Origin: Methanobrevibacter sp.
Lineage (GTDB): Archaea > Methanobacteriota > Methanobacteria > Methanobacteriales > Methanobacteriaceae
Length of the DNA stretch: 64,000 bases
Assembly (NCBI GenBank): GCA_017434525.1
Contig: JAFRFD010000009.1
Coordinates: 1 to 64,000, forward strand
Direction of reading: 5' to 3'
Each line of letters starts with the position of its first letter. Position 1 is the first letter of the stretch. A program made the position numbers and the translations under genes. This document shows positions 48,601 through 53,081 of this stretch, piece after piece. Below the pieces are notes generated by a model. It was not told the origin of the DNA. It saw only the letters and a program-made list of their open reading frames with translations, and searched no databases.

Positions 48601-49841
48601 TCACCAGCAATGTTATCAGTGAATGTAGAATTGGACAAAATACAATTGTCCCCTGCAACATATAACGCAGCACCATCCAAATTAGCGCCATTTTTTGTGA
48701 ATGAAGCATTGTTAATGGTTGCATAGCTACCATTCACATAAATAACACCACCAGACAAGTTAGCATTACAATTTTCAAAGCTACAGTCAAAGACATTTGT
48801 ATGATTTCCAATAATGTACAGTACACCACCATTCTCGTCACGTGCAGTACAGTTATCGAATATACAATCAATTACATTATCGTTATTTCCGGTGATGAAC
48901 AAAGCACCACCGTTATATCCTGCTAAACTGTTAGCAAAACTAGATTTTTTTACAGTGACATTTGAACCTGTAAGACATATTGTTCCCCCTTTTGATGTGG
49001 AACGTTTGCCTTCTTTTGGATCAATTTCACTTTCTCCCCTGTTTCCGGAACAGGTGAGATTATACATTATACCATTACTACCTTGCCAATATACTGCAGG
49101 ACCATCATCTCCTGCAACATTATCAGTGAAGGTAGAGTTAGCTAGATTACAATTATCACCGGCAATATACACTCCAGCACCGTCATTGTCTGCGTGGTTG
49201 CCTGTGAAAGTTGTACCTTCGATGGTGGCCTTATCTGAATTACTGTAGATTGCACCACCATTATAAGCTTTATTTTCTTCAAAAATCGAATCTGTTATTT
49301 TAGAGATTATATCTGAACCACCCGCTACGATATAAATTGCTCCACCAAAATTGGTAGCGGTGTTATTAATAAAAGTACAATTAATAATCTCCACACTGGA
49401 ACCCGGATTTACCTTGATTGCACTACCGTTTTCGCCGTGCCCGTTAGCGAATCTGATATTCTTTAAAATGACATGAGAAGCGTTGGTAATATTAAAAATA
49501 GCTATTTGGCCATCTGCATCAATAGTATGTCCTTGTCCATCAATGGTCATACTCTTGGAAATATTAATAGTCTGGCCAACACCATTGTACGTATAGTTCT
49601 TCTCTAACGGTAAATTTCCGCTTCCCGGAACTGCCTCGATATCTCCTTCGAGATCTGCGAATGTTCCGTTCGGTGGATCAGTCAGAATCTCATTATTGCT
49701 GTTTGCTGTATCTATGGTGTTTTCATCATTTGCAACAGACACGGTCATGTTATCAACAACATCGCTTGCTGATGCAATGGATAGAGCAGAAAAAAACACG
49801 GCAAACAAACAAAAAATAACAATTATCTGTCTCGTATTCAT
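33627..49841 (-). CDS. 5404-residue adhesin-like protein: beta-helix, 23 DUF11 modules, Ig-like modules
   Basis: A giant secreted surface protein. The ATG follows TTGGGGTTATAATTA, an acceptable ribosome binding site. Residues 1-25 form a signal peptide ending A-S-A. Beta-helix repeats (G-G-A-I-Y-I/V, S-x-F) span about 50-1950. A junction domain and one Ig-like module follow. Then come 23 DUF11 modules (nt about 43345-34890; V-D-L-x-I-x-K, I-T-V-x-N-x-G-P-C, Y-x-W-x-I-G-N-L, N-x-V-x-V, D-T-N-x-S-N-N). Four Ig-like modules and a tail with T-G-N-P-I, a hydrophobic segment and M-R-K-F-K-K complete it. Twenty of the 23 DUF11 modules carry a Cys at the G-P-C site. DUF11 modules are known as surface stalk domains. 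Adhesion or cell-surface display is the likely role; the ligand cannot be read from sequence. The frame is intact. Confidence 0.93.
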   Translation of the reverse strand: MNTRQIIVIFCLFAVFFSALSIASASDVVDNMTVSVANDENTIDTANSNNEILTDPPNGTFADLEGDIEAVPGSGNLPLEKNYTYNGVGQTINISKSMTIDGQGHTIDADGQIAIFNITNASHVILKNIRFANGHGENGSAIKVNPGSSVEIINCTFINNTATNFGGAIYIVAGGSDIISKITDSIFEENKAYNGGAIYSNSDKATIEGTTFTGNHADNDGAGVYIAGDNCNLANSTFTDNVAGDDGPAVYWQGSNGIMYNLTCSGNRGESEIDPKEGKRSTSKGGTICLTGSNVTVKKSSFANSLAGYNGGALFITGNNDNVIDCIFDNCTARDENGGVLYIIGNHTNVFDCSFENCNANLSGGVIYVNGSYATINNASFTKNGANLDGAALYVAGDNCILSNSTFTDNIAGDDGGAVFWQGDNGILYNITCLNNKGISDIDPTDGTRSNSKGGTICLTGSNVTIEKSSFTKSFTVVDGGALFITGNDVNVLDCIFDDCRSNSTNGGAIYIIGNNTKILDCDFNNCYANLSGGVIYVEGNNATINNGKFTNNKANLDGAALYIAGDDCTLSNSTFTGNTAGDDGGAIYWEGDNGLLYNITCVNNKGISDIDPTDGTRSNSKGGTICLTGSNVTIEKSNFTKSSAVVDGGALFITGNDVNVLNSVFDDCTSTNGNGGAIYIIGNNTHVVDSEFNNCRVDVTVGDHRGGAIYIAGNDANITNSSFTNTKGLVGGAIYIDGNDTIVDNSKFRQNTAVSSLGGTGGAINVNGANAIISNSDFSEGSAVNYGGAIAVWGPNAIIVNDTFENSKSTKLNGGAIYVNGANATISLSNFTSCNALGDQYSHGGAIEVEGEGTRILGCNFDDCDSRLGGVIHVSGANAVIDSSTFKDSEAYQGGAIYVDGVNTTISKSNFTDITARDYGGAIYVAGANANISESNFLRSKVTNHNGGAIYIKGENTLIEKSNFTSAEANSKNNKALGGAIYIEGSDAVIKESDFDNCKAAEGGGAIYAYGNSARIEDSTFNASTSKYGGAIYLTAWGASVTGSNISECIATENGGGIYVAEGSIQIAESNFDDCIAQGSSANNGGGAIYINGPDTHISASNFSSNKAPNKSARGGSIFIKGERTIIEDSEFEWGNAYQGGEIFIEGADALIDTSAFINSSSRDAGGSIYVKGDEATIRESSFDNVSAKSNGGAIVVDGAKTDILNSSFYNCTVGMSNIGGAIYIDDIGTTVAYSNFTLSRAGTGGAIYINGQNTTITYCNLNNNTANTAGAIMVHGDDTILSNSNFTYNTALTLSGGALDIGGSNASVYYSWFDHNEANTEGGAINWIGGHGDDSIIGSTFTNNICYGTSKGGGAIHWTASNTAGYIGSGGLIQDSVFINNTAAGRHGGALNWFQTRDSKINNCLFINNTANADGGALYTGDQRGNSYNLNMSNCQFYNNTAGKYGGAIANQMANSYVFNNTFDGNLANAGGGSILMKEGPAKNSVIDHCYIYNSRVGDLDGKYGEGGGAILLGVNGDSNITISNSVVMNSTIAKGPGGAIAILGAQCSLINVSIENASTQNAEGGAIYWKGTDGYLNNVTIFKSSSHSTGSRISDGGAIYVAGWNCVMNDIRIFEASANTDETAAKTNYGGAIYIGGSNSVLTNIIIDNATSANVKMNGAGGAIYQNGYGGTLINATISNTYANGNGGAIYWKGSTPGTITNISITYSQTEVINSTNSADGGAIYSTTIGELSNVTIDGARAYKNNGDVHGGAIYLRDAVTLNNITVEGSRASTDDGTSYGGAVFLERYRGSTSVWVYNSTFNENNADLGGGLYFNKVTGRISGTSFTGNVANKDGGALYGIGSDIIVSTSEFEHNSAKRGGAIFSQNVHIQIDDSIMEFNTAEEKGGAIYHNYIDKSGSSWVRGSDLINNTAFQGSAIYVTKVNRFTLANDVLLDNQANSNKFIEKHVGVDEDGNNYTSAIFLGFDNLLNAIWQEATNPLSCTNVTYWGVDGKTVADSAPTQSDREVNINVTVEMYDDKGVQINTADLATDKDGKVKYTFDAKDGETYYFAYVHKTDRYYTYLRDTLSNSSLVKIYVYTPIYYAQNQTVLIELTDGAWGNLNGTVTVTFNDTAHTTFTVDVKNGTGVKYNITDLAIGKYNATASFAGDLNHTGDTDWTLFEVLPYDDVEIAKDVNITADYVNVTDIIKYTITVTNHGPSVAYNVNVTERLSPYLRLSKSKATKGEYNLTGGYWYIGELDVNDFETLTIIAEVVHMGPITNTVWVTSFGKDINETNNNASAHNFTAVPIVDLRINKKVNVTKDVIAVLDVIKFDIEVFNDGPCNATGVIVQELVDDHLQIISNTTSQGKYSGGTWNIGNMTNGTNATLTIVAKVVYSGNISNVVRVSGFENETDYTNNVAKIKNITAVANVDLKVTKDVNVSGVISVTDRVKFTITVTNNGPCNATGVYVGERLSPHLRHVSNVTTIGEYDGATWIIGNLNSGEVHNLTIIAEVISEGNISNVVAIFGNDNDTNKSNNNDSIENFTAINTIDLEITKTVDGNPKAVNVTDVVVFTITVRNKGPCTATNVNVSEVLSPHLKLIRYNTWGGGRYNVTEGVWYIGNLTKDDWRDLVIVAQVISAGNISNVVVVTGTENDTNTSNNRDEIDNITALPIVDLQIDKESNFTGKVINVTDTIKYTITVFNAGPCNATNVNVSEVLSPHLKLIKNETEYGYYNLTDGIWYIGTLNNQSTAVLTITAQVISNGTISNGVIVNSTEKDTDLSNNQDHVDDIAAVNIVDLQIKKTVDVDRTEIDITEKIMFTIEVYNAGSCDATGVYVCEPLSDILRPIQIVKPLGTTYDGYTWYIGNLNSGEGATLVILAEIAYAGIIENEVNVTGNEIDTNLSNNKDNITPIRVSAHIDIGVNKTVNVTTGVVNVSDLVEFTITAYNNGPCNASGVYVLEALDSHLEECSHVASRGTTYSGNTWVIGNLDAGENVTLTIVARVMEVGNFSNYVKVFGWGNDTNESNNNYTIPNITARPVVDLEISKEANVSGIVEFGDQIMFTIIVRNNGPCDATNVNVSEVLSPHLKLDHYNATGNTIYNVDKGIWYIGSLAKNDWRQLVIYANVTSVGNITNSVRVNSTENDTNKSNNNDTIPNITAIPIVDLQIKKDVNVTSDLIYVLDKIRYTITVYNDGPCNATNVNVTEVLSSHLKLLDNVTANGYYNVTDGIWYIGDLANKSTAVLTIDAQVISDGVISNVVVVNSTEKDTNLSNNRAEIKNITSVLLFDLQINKTVNVTTIDVGVTDVIQFNITVYNDGPCNATNVTVTEVLSDKLALISNVTTVGEWNGFTWYIGNLNAGDYANLTIVARVAYSGIIENVVIVTGNGTDRDPSNNKDNITPLNATVHVDLTVNKTVNVTTGVVNVTDLVKFTIVAINNCAFNAAGVYVIEDLDPHLGEYTYVATPGTTYDGHIWNIGYLNAGANATLTIIARVIAPGNFSNYVVINGSDIDTNLSNNNDTIPNITANPIVDLEIEKEANVSGSVHYGDKIIFTITVRNNGPCDATNVNVSEELSSLIHMYHHDATPGTTYDGHIWHIGDLAKGGMCKLVIYANVTSLGNITNAVNVTSTENDTNKSNNNASIPNITAEPIVDLRINKTVGLFNLTTYQTVDIVGTDVNVTNVLIFTLTVVNDGPCNATNVYIREPLSDKLRMCEVYDNVTDPSGKKQGWNASKGVYKDKYTWVIGNMTVGEKANLTIVARIVYSGIIENEVFVTSNDDDINMSNNYDNITPLVATTKVDLAINKTVNVTTGVVNVSDLVEFTITAHNYGPCNTSGVYVLEALDPNLKEEYHVASPGTRYDDGYTWYIGNLDAGANATLKIVARVMEPGNFSNYVEIFGYDIDTNESNNNKTIPNITANPIVDLEIEKEANVGNITYVGDTVVFTITVRNRGPCDATNVNVSEVLSPHLELADWTTWDGYYDVDEGVWHIGTLNKYDWRQLILVTNVVSVGNISNVVFVNSTENDTNTSNNNASIPNITALPTVDLQIMKDVNITSRFAKVYDFIEYTVTVYNDGPCNATNVMVNETINPALKFIRAETKSGYYNETEGIWHIGNLSKGSRVNLTIVTLVMRNGTVIPNLVIVNSTEKDNNPYDNWDEVDIAVLPIVDLRITKEANVTSEIGVTEKIKFVITVFNDGPCDATGIYVTESLSDKLKLLSNVTTAGKWDGYTWNIPKLLNGTNATLTIIAQAVYAGNITNVVVVHAYQNETNYTNNNASIPNVTAITNADLQITKAVNVSSAVVGDLIKFTVTVRNNGPCDATGVIVTEALDSHLKHFSNTTTLGDYDGYTWNIGNLTNQSSAVLTIVARVVSEGNISNVVTVSGIENDTNTSNNNANITNITSLNIVDLQITKEVNVSSVVVGDLIKFTVTVRNNGPCDATGVFVGEALDSHLKHVSNTTTLGDYDGYTWMIGNLTNQSSAVLTIVARVVSEGNISNVVVVNSIENDTNKSNNEANITNITSLNIVDLQITKVVNVSSVVVGDLIKFTVTVRNNGPCDATGVFVGEALDSHLEYVSNTTTLGDYDGFTWMIGNLTNQSSAVLTIVARVVSEGNISNVVTVSGIENDTNTSNNKANITNITSLNIVDLQITKEANVSSVVVGDLIKFTIFIRNDGPCDAHGVFVAEKLSPLLEMVSSNATVGEYDGFTWKNIGTLTNQSNATLTIVARVMSAGNISNVVTVKGIENDTNTSNNVANITNITAQIVVDLRINKTVNATVVNVTDLVEYNITVVNAGPCNATGVNVTEKLSPFVKLVKAEADVGYYDNSTNIWHIGDLSVNKPVVLTLTVQVIANGTIENIVIAKSRENDTNKSNNNGSSDNVTALPIVDIRISKVVNTTVVNVNDLIEYTITVVNYGPSNATGVNVTDKLSDLLKFVSFESSRKGIVYDDKTGISSIGNLNAGETVILTITARVISNGTIENVAFAKSRENDTNLTNNNDTSDNVTSEKRNTPISIDAYDITYGEDEILKVTLPKGATGTVNITVRNVTYAGLPINNGEVTLPIIDPAGGDYPVTVVYGGDGVYVGNSTSGTFNVARVVPIITIEVEDIWVGEIEVANITVNAPGFVYVTIYNRTVMISLDNGVVTTDVLTATKHDYKGNATWNLINLPVGAYPAYAFYPGNENYTSVDTSDLFHVRDKQSTVVVTADDIYVGEDAVINIKVGPEGLTGNVTVTVDGEIYIVPLDNNSEAILVVPGLKAGTKLVTVEYKGTILFKPSENRTTFDVLKLKPQVDIEAPEITVGEDGEIIVYVPEDATGTITIEIDGKQYTADIEDGVAIFIIPGLKAGEHDIIAYYSGDEKYLPGNTVGSIKVNPVEKNDTTNATNVFEHDGGISLYQYPTGNPIILLILILLVLGSGQMRKFKK
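34890..43345 (-). repeat. array of 23 DUF11 modules with a four-module supra-repeat
   Basis: Modules of about 119-122 residues begin near 43335, 42975, 42610, 42245, 41870, 41510, 41140, 40775, 40405, 40035, 39675, 39310, 38945, 38505, 38135, 37770, 37400, 37040, 36680, 36323, 35966, 35605 and 35250. Modules 4-7 and 8-11 follow the same order of four types (A-B-C-D). Modules 12-14 repeat it without B, and 15-17 are A-B and a C-like module. Modules 18-21 form a separate, younger tandem set. Type C of the third round (module 13) has about 25 extra residues. Confidence 0.8.
35850..37050 (-). repeat. nearly identical tandem DUF11 modules, 357-360 bp period
   Basis: DUF11 modules 18-21 of the 5404-residue adhesin are almost the same at the DNA level over long runs. 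Examples are the recurring CATCACAAGGACCATTATTC near 36217, 36574 and 36931, and the ACAACAGAAGAAACATT block. Such identity implies recent copying or gene conversion. Confidence 0.85.
47790..49250 (-). repeat. triplicated beta-helix unit of about 500-525 bp
   Basis: In the N-terminal part of the 5404-residue adhesin a unit of about 170 residues occurs three times in tandem. It carries L-D/N-G-A-A-L-Y, N-I-T-C-x-N-N, then D-P-T-D-G-T-R-S-N-S-K-G-G-T-I-C-L-T-G-S-N-V-T and G-G-A-L-F-I-T-G-N-D. Equivalent points are near 48990, 48480 and 47965. The two right-hand neighbours, about 47950 and 48460, are the most alike. Confidence 0.8.
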
Positions 49842-50148
49842 TAATTATAACCCCAATTTTATAAGTCTCATTTTCTTGTAAAATTGGATGTGCCTGTTAT
49901 AGTAATTATATATATATTTAAGTAATATAAATGTTATTTTCCAATATAATAAAATATAATTAAAAACATTTCAGAAAGTGCCATAATTATTGAACGAAAA
50001 ATGAAAATAAGCGTGCAAATAAAATAACATAATTGAATCTTAAAAAAAATAAGTAAAATTCATTCATTCTACAATATACAAAAAAAATAACACGTTTTGA
50101 AAAAATAGCACTTGAAAATTGAAATTTAAAAAAAAAAGAAGTGAAAAA
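49842..50148. other. intergenic region between the 5404-residue adhesin and the eS1 gene
   Basis: About 310 A/T-rich bases with no gene. The left end carries the promoter of the adhesin. The right end carries the T-runs that follow the eS1 gene. Nothing else stands out. Confidence 0.7.
49900..49922 (-). promoter_or_regulatory. TATA region of the 5404-residue adhesin gene
   Basis: The minus strand reads CTTAAATATATATATAATTACT here, a strong TATA-like element about 60-80 bases before the ATG at 49841. A leader of about 40 bases with the GGGGTT binding site would result. Confidence 0.55.
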
Positions 50149-50166
50149 GTAATCCTATTTGATTAC
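50149..50166 (-). terminator. hairpin overlapping the eS1 stop codon, with T-run
   Basis: On the minus strand GTAATC, a six-base loop containing the TAG stop, and GATTAC form a 6-bp stem. It is followed by TTTTTCACTTCTTTTTTTTTT. This resembles an intrinsic terminator that uses the last codons as its left arm. Confidence 0.55.
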
Positions 50167-50736
50167 TTTACTTTTGATGATTTCTACTCTTTTAAGAGGG
50201 TAGATTTTTTTAGCGTTGTGGTAAATTTCAGATGCTAATTTACCGTTTACACAGACTTTTACCAAATCATCGAATGATTTTTCAGCTGCTGCTTCTCTGA
50301 GTAAATCTTCAATGGTTTTTCTCATGAATCTTTGTTGGGAAGATTTAGCTCTTCTGATGGTTACAGCTAAAACTTGTAATTTTAATTTGCGTCCGTCTTT
50401 AGTTTTTACGATTGCGGAAGCGTCGATTCTGGAAGTTCCTCTTCTGATCATGCTTCTTACGTAATCGGTAGTGGTTTTGTGTCCGGTGAATTTTGTGTTT
50501 GCAACTTCACCTGCAACATTGTCTATTTCAAATCTGAGTTTGATGTATTGTTTTGAGAAATCTCCGGTTAATTCTCTCATGGTAACTTCTACGCCTCTTC
50601 CAATGAGAAGTTCTGGATCTTTTGCTGGAGTTTCTCCAATTTCTTTGTCTTCAAAGTTCACTGGTGTTTTAATAGTATACCAGGACTTTTCTTTCCATGT
50701 ATCACGTACTCTACGTCTTGATTTTGCTTTTGCCAT
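50155..50736 (-). CDS. rps3ae: small ribosomal subunit protein eS1 (S3Ae)
   Basis: This is the archaeal and eukaryotic-type ribosomal protein eS1, part of the small subunit platform near the mRNA exit. The 193 residues are typical for archaeal S3Ae. The basic start (K-A-K-S-R-R-R-V-R-D-T-W-K-E-K-S-W-Y) and the stretch G-R-G-V-E-V-T-M-R-E-L-T-G-D-F are characteristic, as is the R-R-G-T-S-R-I-D segment near the middle. The ATG follows CGGTTGATATA, matching the GGTGAT-type binding site. The gene stands alone, with a TATA box at about 50763-50776 and a terminator at the stop. No anomalies. Confidence 0.95.
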   Translation of the reverse strand: MAKAKSRRRVRDTWKEKSWYTIKTPVNFEDKEIGETPAKDPELLIGRGVEVTMRELTGDFSKQYIKLRFEIDNVAGEVANTKFTGHKTTTDYVRSMIRRGTSRIDASAIVKTKDGRKLKLQVLAVTIRRAKSSQQRFMRKTIEDLLREAAAEKSFDDLVKVCVNGKLASEIYHNAKKIYPLKRVEIIKSKVIK

Positions 50737-50762
50737 TATATCAACCGTTTAAATTTAATAAT

Positions 50763-50777
50763 TTATTATATATAGTA
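50763..50777 (-). promoter_or_regulatory. TATA box of the eS1 gene
   Basis: Minus strand TACTATATATAATAAAT lies about 30-40 bases before the ATG at 50736. The spacing gives a short leader just long enough for the GGTTGAT binding site. Confidence 0.6.
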
Positions 50778-50902
50778 ATTTAGCGTTTCGCCATATAATT
50801 TTAAAATAGTCTTAAAACTTGTAGTTTACAAAATACTACACAAAATAAACTGTAAAAATGATTTTAAATAAGTATAGATTTACAATCGTTTATTTGACTA
50901 TT

Positions 50903-50917
50903 GTGAGTTCTACTCAC
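50903..50917. promoter_or_regulatory. 15-bp palindrome, possible operator
   Basis: The sequence GTGAGT-TCT-ACTCAC is a perfect inverted repeat with a three-base centre, in an otherwise A/T-only stretch between divergent genes. It is the size of a dimeric regulator site. No second copy was found nearby and its distance from either TATA box is over 100 bases, so the role is unproven. Confidence 0.3.
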
Positions 50918-51328
50918 TTGATTTAAAGAAATATTTGTAATAAAGTTTTATTTTTTTAAAACCCGCCCATAAAGGTTATATTTACTTATTTTATTCATGA
51001 TATATAAAGATTATTGAATTTTTAAAAATAAGACAAAATTTTTATGAAAAATAAAAAAATAAAATTTCGACCAAAATTCAACATTTTATAAAAAATGAAT
51101 ATTTGGCCCTAAAATTTGAAATAGAGCTTTTAAAATCGATTTTATAAAAGTTACAATAGAATGTATAAAAGTTTACAATATAAAATTTTTACACTTTCAA
51201 GAAAAAATTGAATTCATTTAGAAAAACTGATTAAAATCTATTAAATTACATAATATTGATAAAATTGTATTTAAAATAAAAAAATTACATTATAAATCAT
51301 TGAAAATTAAATTTAAATAGTTTAAGAA

Positions 51329-51360
51329 GTATATAATAAAAATAAGAAAATTTAAGAGGT
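51329..51360 (+). promoter_or_regulatory. TATA box and ribosome binding site of the Rpn-like gene
   Basis: AGTATATAATAAA at about 51328-51340 is a TATA element. AGAGGT just before the ATG at 51367 is the ribosome binding site. The leader is short. Confidence 0.5.
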
Positions 51361-51366
51361 TTATAA

Positions 51367-52182
51367 ATGTCAGAATTTCAAGAAGATATGATATTTAAAA
51401 ATGTTAATGAGGAAGATGCAAGAATACTTTTAGATATCATAGGCAAAAAATCCAAAAAAGTCAAGATAATGACAAAAGAGTTACGTCAGATTGATCCAAC
51501 AACATTTGTACCCGATATTATTTTAGAACTTGATGATGAAATACTGATTATTGAACTTCAATCAACCAAAGTCAGGAAAAGACATCATAAACGATTCCAC
51601 ATATATGTTGCATTATCCGATTTTAATTTTGATAAAATAGGCAAAGAAGTTAATTTATGCGTTTTTACAACTGCAGAAGAATCCAAAAAAATCTCATTAT
51701 ACGTAAACAAAGATAATAATTTCCAATACGAAGTCATTAACTTAGCCGATTATGATAGTAGTGAAATTATTAATACTATTAATTACAAAATAGAACACAA
51801 GACTGAAATAAACAGTAAAGAATTAGTATTATTTGCATTAGTTCCAATTATTGAAAAAACAGGAACTGTTGAAGATTATGTTGAATATATAGTTGATACA
51901 TTACTCAATTTAAACGATTTAACACCATCAATTAAAGCCTTAGTATTAGGAATAGAATGGTTAATAGTGGACAAATTTGTAACCGATGAACAAACAAGAA
52001 ACATATTATGTGATGCATTAGGTGATAGAATGAGTTTAATACACGAATACGCAATGAATAAAGAAAATAGAATTATTGAAAATTTACTTATTGCAGGCAA
52101 TTCCCCTCAAAAAATTGCAAAAGATGCGGACATCCCATTATCTAGAGTAAAAGCAATTGAAAGAAAAATTAAAAAGTGTTAA
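51367..52182 (+). CDS. Rpn-like PD-(D/E)XK nuclease family protein with C-terminal helix-turn-helix
   Basis: Likely a DNA endonuclease of the Rpn/transposase-associated PD-(D/E)XK group. The motif is Asp50 (V-P-D), then Glu63-x-Gln65 (I-I-E-L-Q), followed by the R-x-R-H-H-K-R-F-H-x-Y stretch and F-T-T, as usual in this family. Residues about 150-230 are helical. The last 35 residues (G-N-S-P-Q-K-I-A-K-D-A-D-I-P-L-S-R-V-K-A-I-E) look like a small helix-turn-helix. Many relatives have E-G-K repeats between these parts; this one lacks them. The protein has 271 residues and an ATG start after AGAGGT. The gene stands alone and converges on the nifX-like gene with overlapping stops. Rpn proteins promote recombination; whether this one is active is not known. 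Confidence 0.75.
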   Translation: MSEFQEDMIFKNVNEEDARILLDIIGKKSKKVKIMTKELRQIDPTTFVPDIILELDDEILIIELQSTKVRKRHHKRFHIYVALSDFNFDKIGKEVNLCVFTTAEESKKISLYVNKDNNFQYEVINLADYDSSEIINTINYKIEHKTEINSKELVLFALVPIIEKTGTVEDYVEYIVDTLLNLNDLTPSIKALVLGIEWLIVDKFVTDEQTRNILCDALGDRMSLIHEYAMNKENRIIENLLIAGNSPQKIAKDADIPLSRVKAIERKIKKC

Positions 52183-52499
52183 TTTTTCATAAAATTAACA
52201 TGATTAATATATCTTTGTAAAACTTCATCGATTGGACCTTCATCCATTACAAGTTTGATTCCGGCATCGTCTGCCTTGATTTTAGATTTAAATCCATATT
52301 GAACTGCAATCAATACATCACAATCATCGCATGCTTTCAATACTTTGCTTCCCTGATGCTTTTCATCATCTGCAATTTCAACAGATCTCATTTCCACAAA
52401 ACTTAATTCATCATCATACTCATAGATATAAAGTGATTTTCCACGGCCCAAATGCAAATCCACATTCTCACCGTCAGAAGACACAACAGCCAAACGCAT
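52179..52499 (-). CDS. NifX/NifB-type iron-molybdenum cofactor-binding domain protein
   Basis: A stand-alone 106-residue domain of the dinitrogenase FeMo-cofactor family (NifX, NafY, NifB C-terminus). The start R-L-A-V-V-S-S-D-G-E-N-V-D-L-H-L-G-R-G is the family signature, and C-D-D-C-D-V-L-I-A-V-Q-Y-G is the usual central strand. Stand-alone members are common in methanogens that do not fix nitrogen and probably bind or carry metal clusters; that role is inferred. It is the last gene of the rtcB operon. Its ATG lies two bases after the stop of the flavoprotein gene, and GGTGAGGG inside that gene is its binding site. Its stop overlaps that of the convergent Rpn-like gene in TTAA. Confidence 0.8.
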   Translation of the reverse strand: MRLAVVSSDGENVDLHLGRGKSLYIYEYDDELSFVEMRSVEIADDEKHQGSKVLKACDDCDVLIAVQYGFKSKIKADDAGIKLVMDEGPIDEVLQRYINHVNFMKN

Positions 52500-52501
52500 T
52501 T

Positions 52502-53071
52502 TTAATCCCTCACCTTTTTGATTATTTTAGCAACATTACGTCCAAATAGCTTGATTGTTTCTATTCCTTCTGAATCTTCAAGTGCAGTTCCTTCCGGCCC
52601 TGCAATTACCATGTTCCAGTATGTGCTTCCCGCAACTATCATATTGTTGATTGCAAAGAACATGAGCATTTCCTGAAGTGTCAATGTAACTCCGCCACGT
52701 CTTGCAACAGCTATCGGACCACCGACCATCCAGTCGAGGAACTTGTCGCCACCCCTGGATACCTTTCCAATCCTTTGAAGTGCCGCCATGAGGTCCCCTC
52801 TTGCGGTTCCAAAGTATACTGGTGCGGCAGGAATGAAACCGTCAGCTTGACGTATCTTTTCTATGATTTCATCCAATCCGTCAGGCAATACACAGTTGCC
52901 CTTTTCTGCACATTTGCCGCAGGCAATGCATGACTGAATCTTCATTCCCCTCAATGAAATGATTTCTGTTTCAACACCTTCATCTTCAATTTCACGGGCA
53001 CACTGCTCAAGAACGATTTTTGTATTTGAGTTTGCCCTTGGGCTTGCATTTAATAAAATAACCTTGCTCAT
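52502..53071 (-). CDS. iron-sulfur flavoprotein (Isf-type NAD(P)H/FMN reductase family)
   Basis: A flavodoxin-fold protein with FMN and probably a 4Fe-4S cluster. In the 189-residue form starting M-S-K-V, residues 8-18 (N-A-S-P-R-A-N-S-N-T-K) form the FMN phosphate loop. Cys48, Cys51, Cys54 and Cys60 form the compact C-x2-C-x2-C-x5-C motif typical of methanogen Isf proteins. A-P-V-Y-F-G-T-A-R-G near residue 84 is the second flavin loop. Isf proteins are thought to handle electrons or reduce oxygen species; the partner here is unknown. I chose the ATG at 53071, beyond the upstream stop. An in-frame ATG at 53098 would overlap the upstream gene and lacks a binding site. It sits in the rtcB-mtnP-isf-nifX operon. 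Confidence 0.85.
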   Translation of the reverse strand: MSKVILLNASPRANSNTKIVLEQCAREIEDEGVETEIISLRGMKIQSCIACGKCAEKGNCVLPDGLDEIIEKIRQADGFIPAAPVYFGTARGDLMAALQRIGKVSRGGDKFLDWMVGGPIAVARRGGVTLTLQEMLMFFAINNMIVAGSTYWNMVIAGPEGTALEDSEGIETIKLFGRNVAKIIKKVRD

Positions 53072-53081
53072 ATTATCACAC

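Larger units (their letters stand above)
50778..51366. other. long intergenic region between divergent eS1 and Rpn-like genes
   Basis: Nearly 600 bases, very A/T-rich, with no frame worth calling. It holds one perfect short palindrome (50903-50917) and, near its right end, the TATA box of the Rpn-like gene. No tRNA-like or other structured RNA was recognised. Confidence 0.65.

Noticed and set aside
48289-48726. 145-codon plus-strand frame opposite the third adhesin, with similar ones at 47788 and 48814
   Set aside because: The three frames repeat with the same 500-bp period as the gene below them, so they are shadows of the tandem unit.
50778-51366. tRNA or other RNA gene in the long gap
   Set aside because: No GC-rich stems, no T-loop or anticodon-arm pattern. 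The only structure seen is the 15-bp palindrome.
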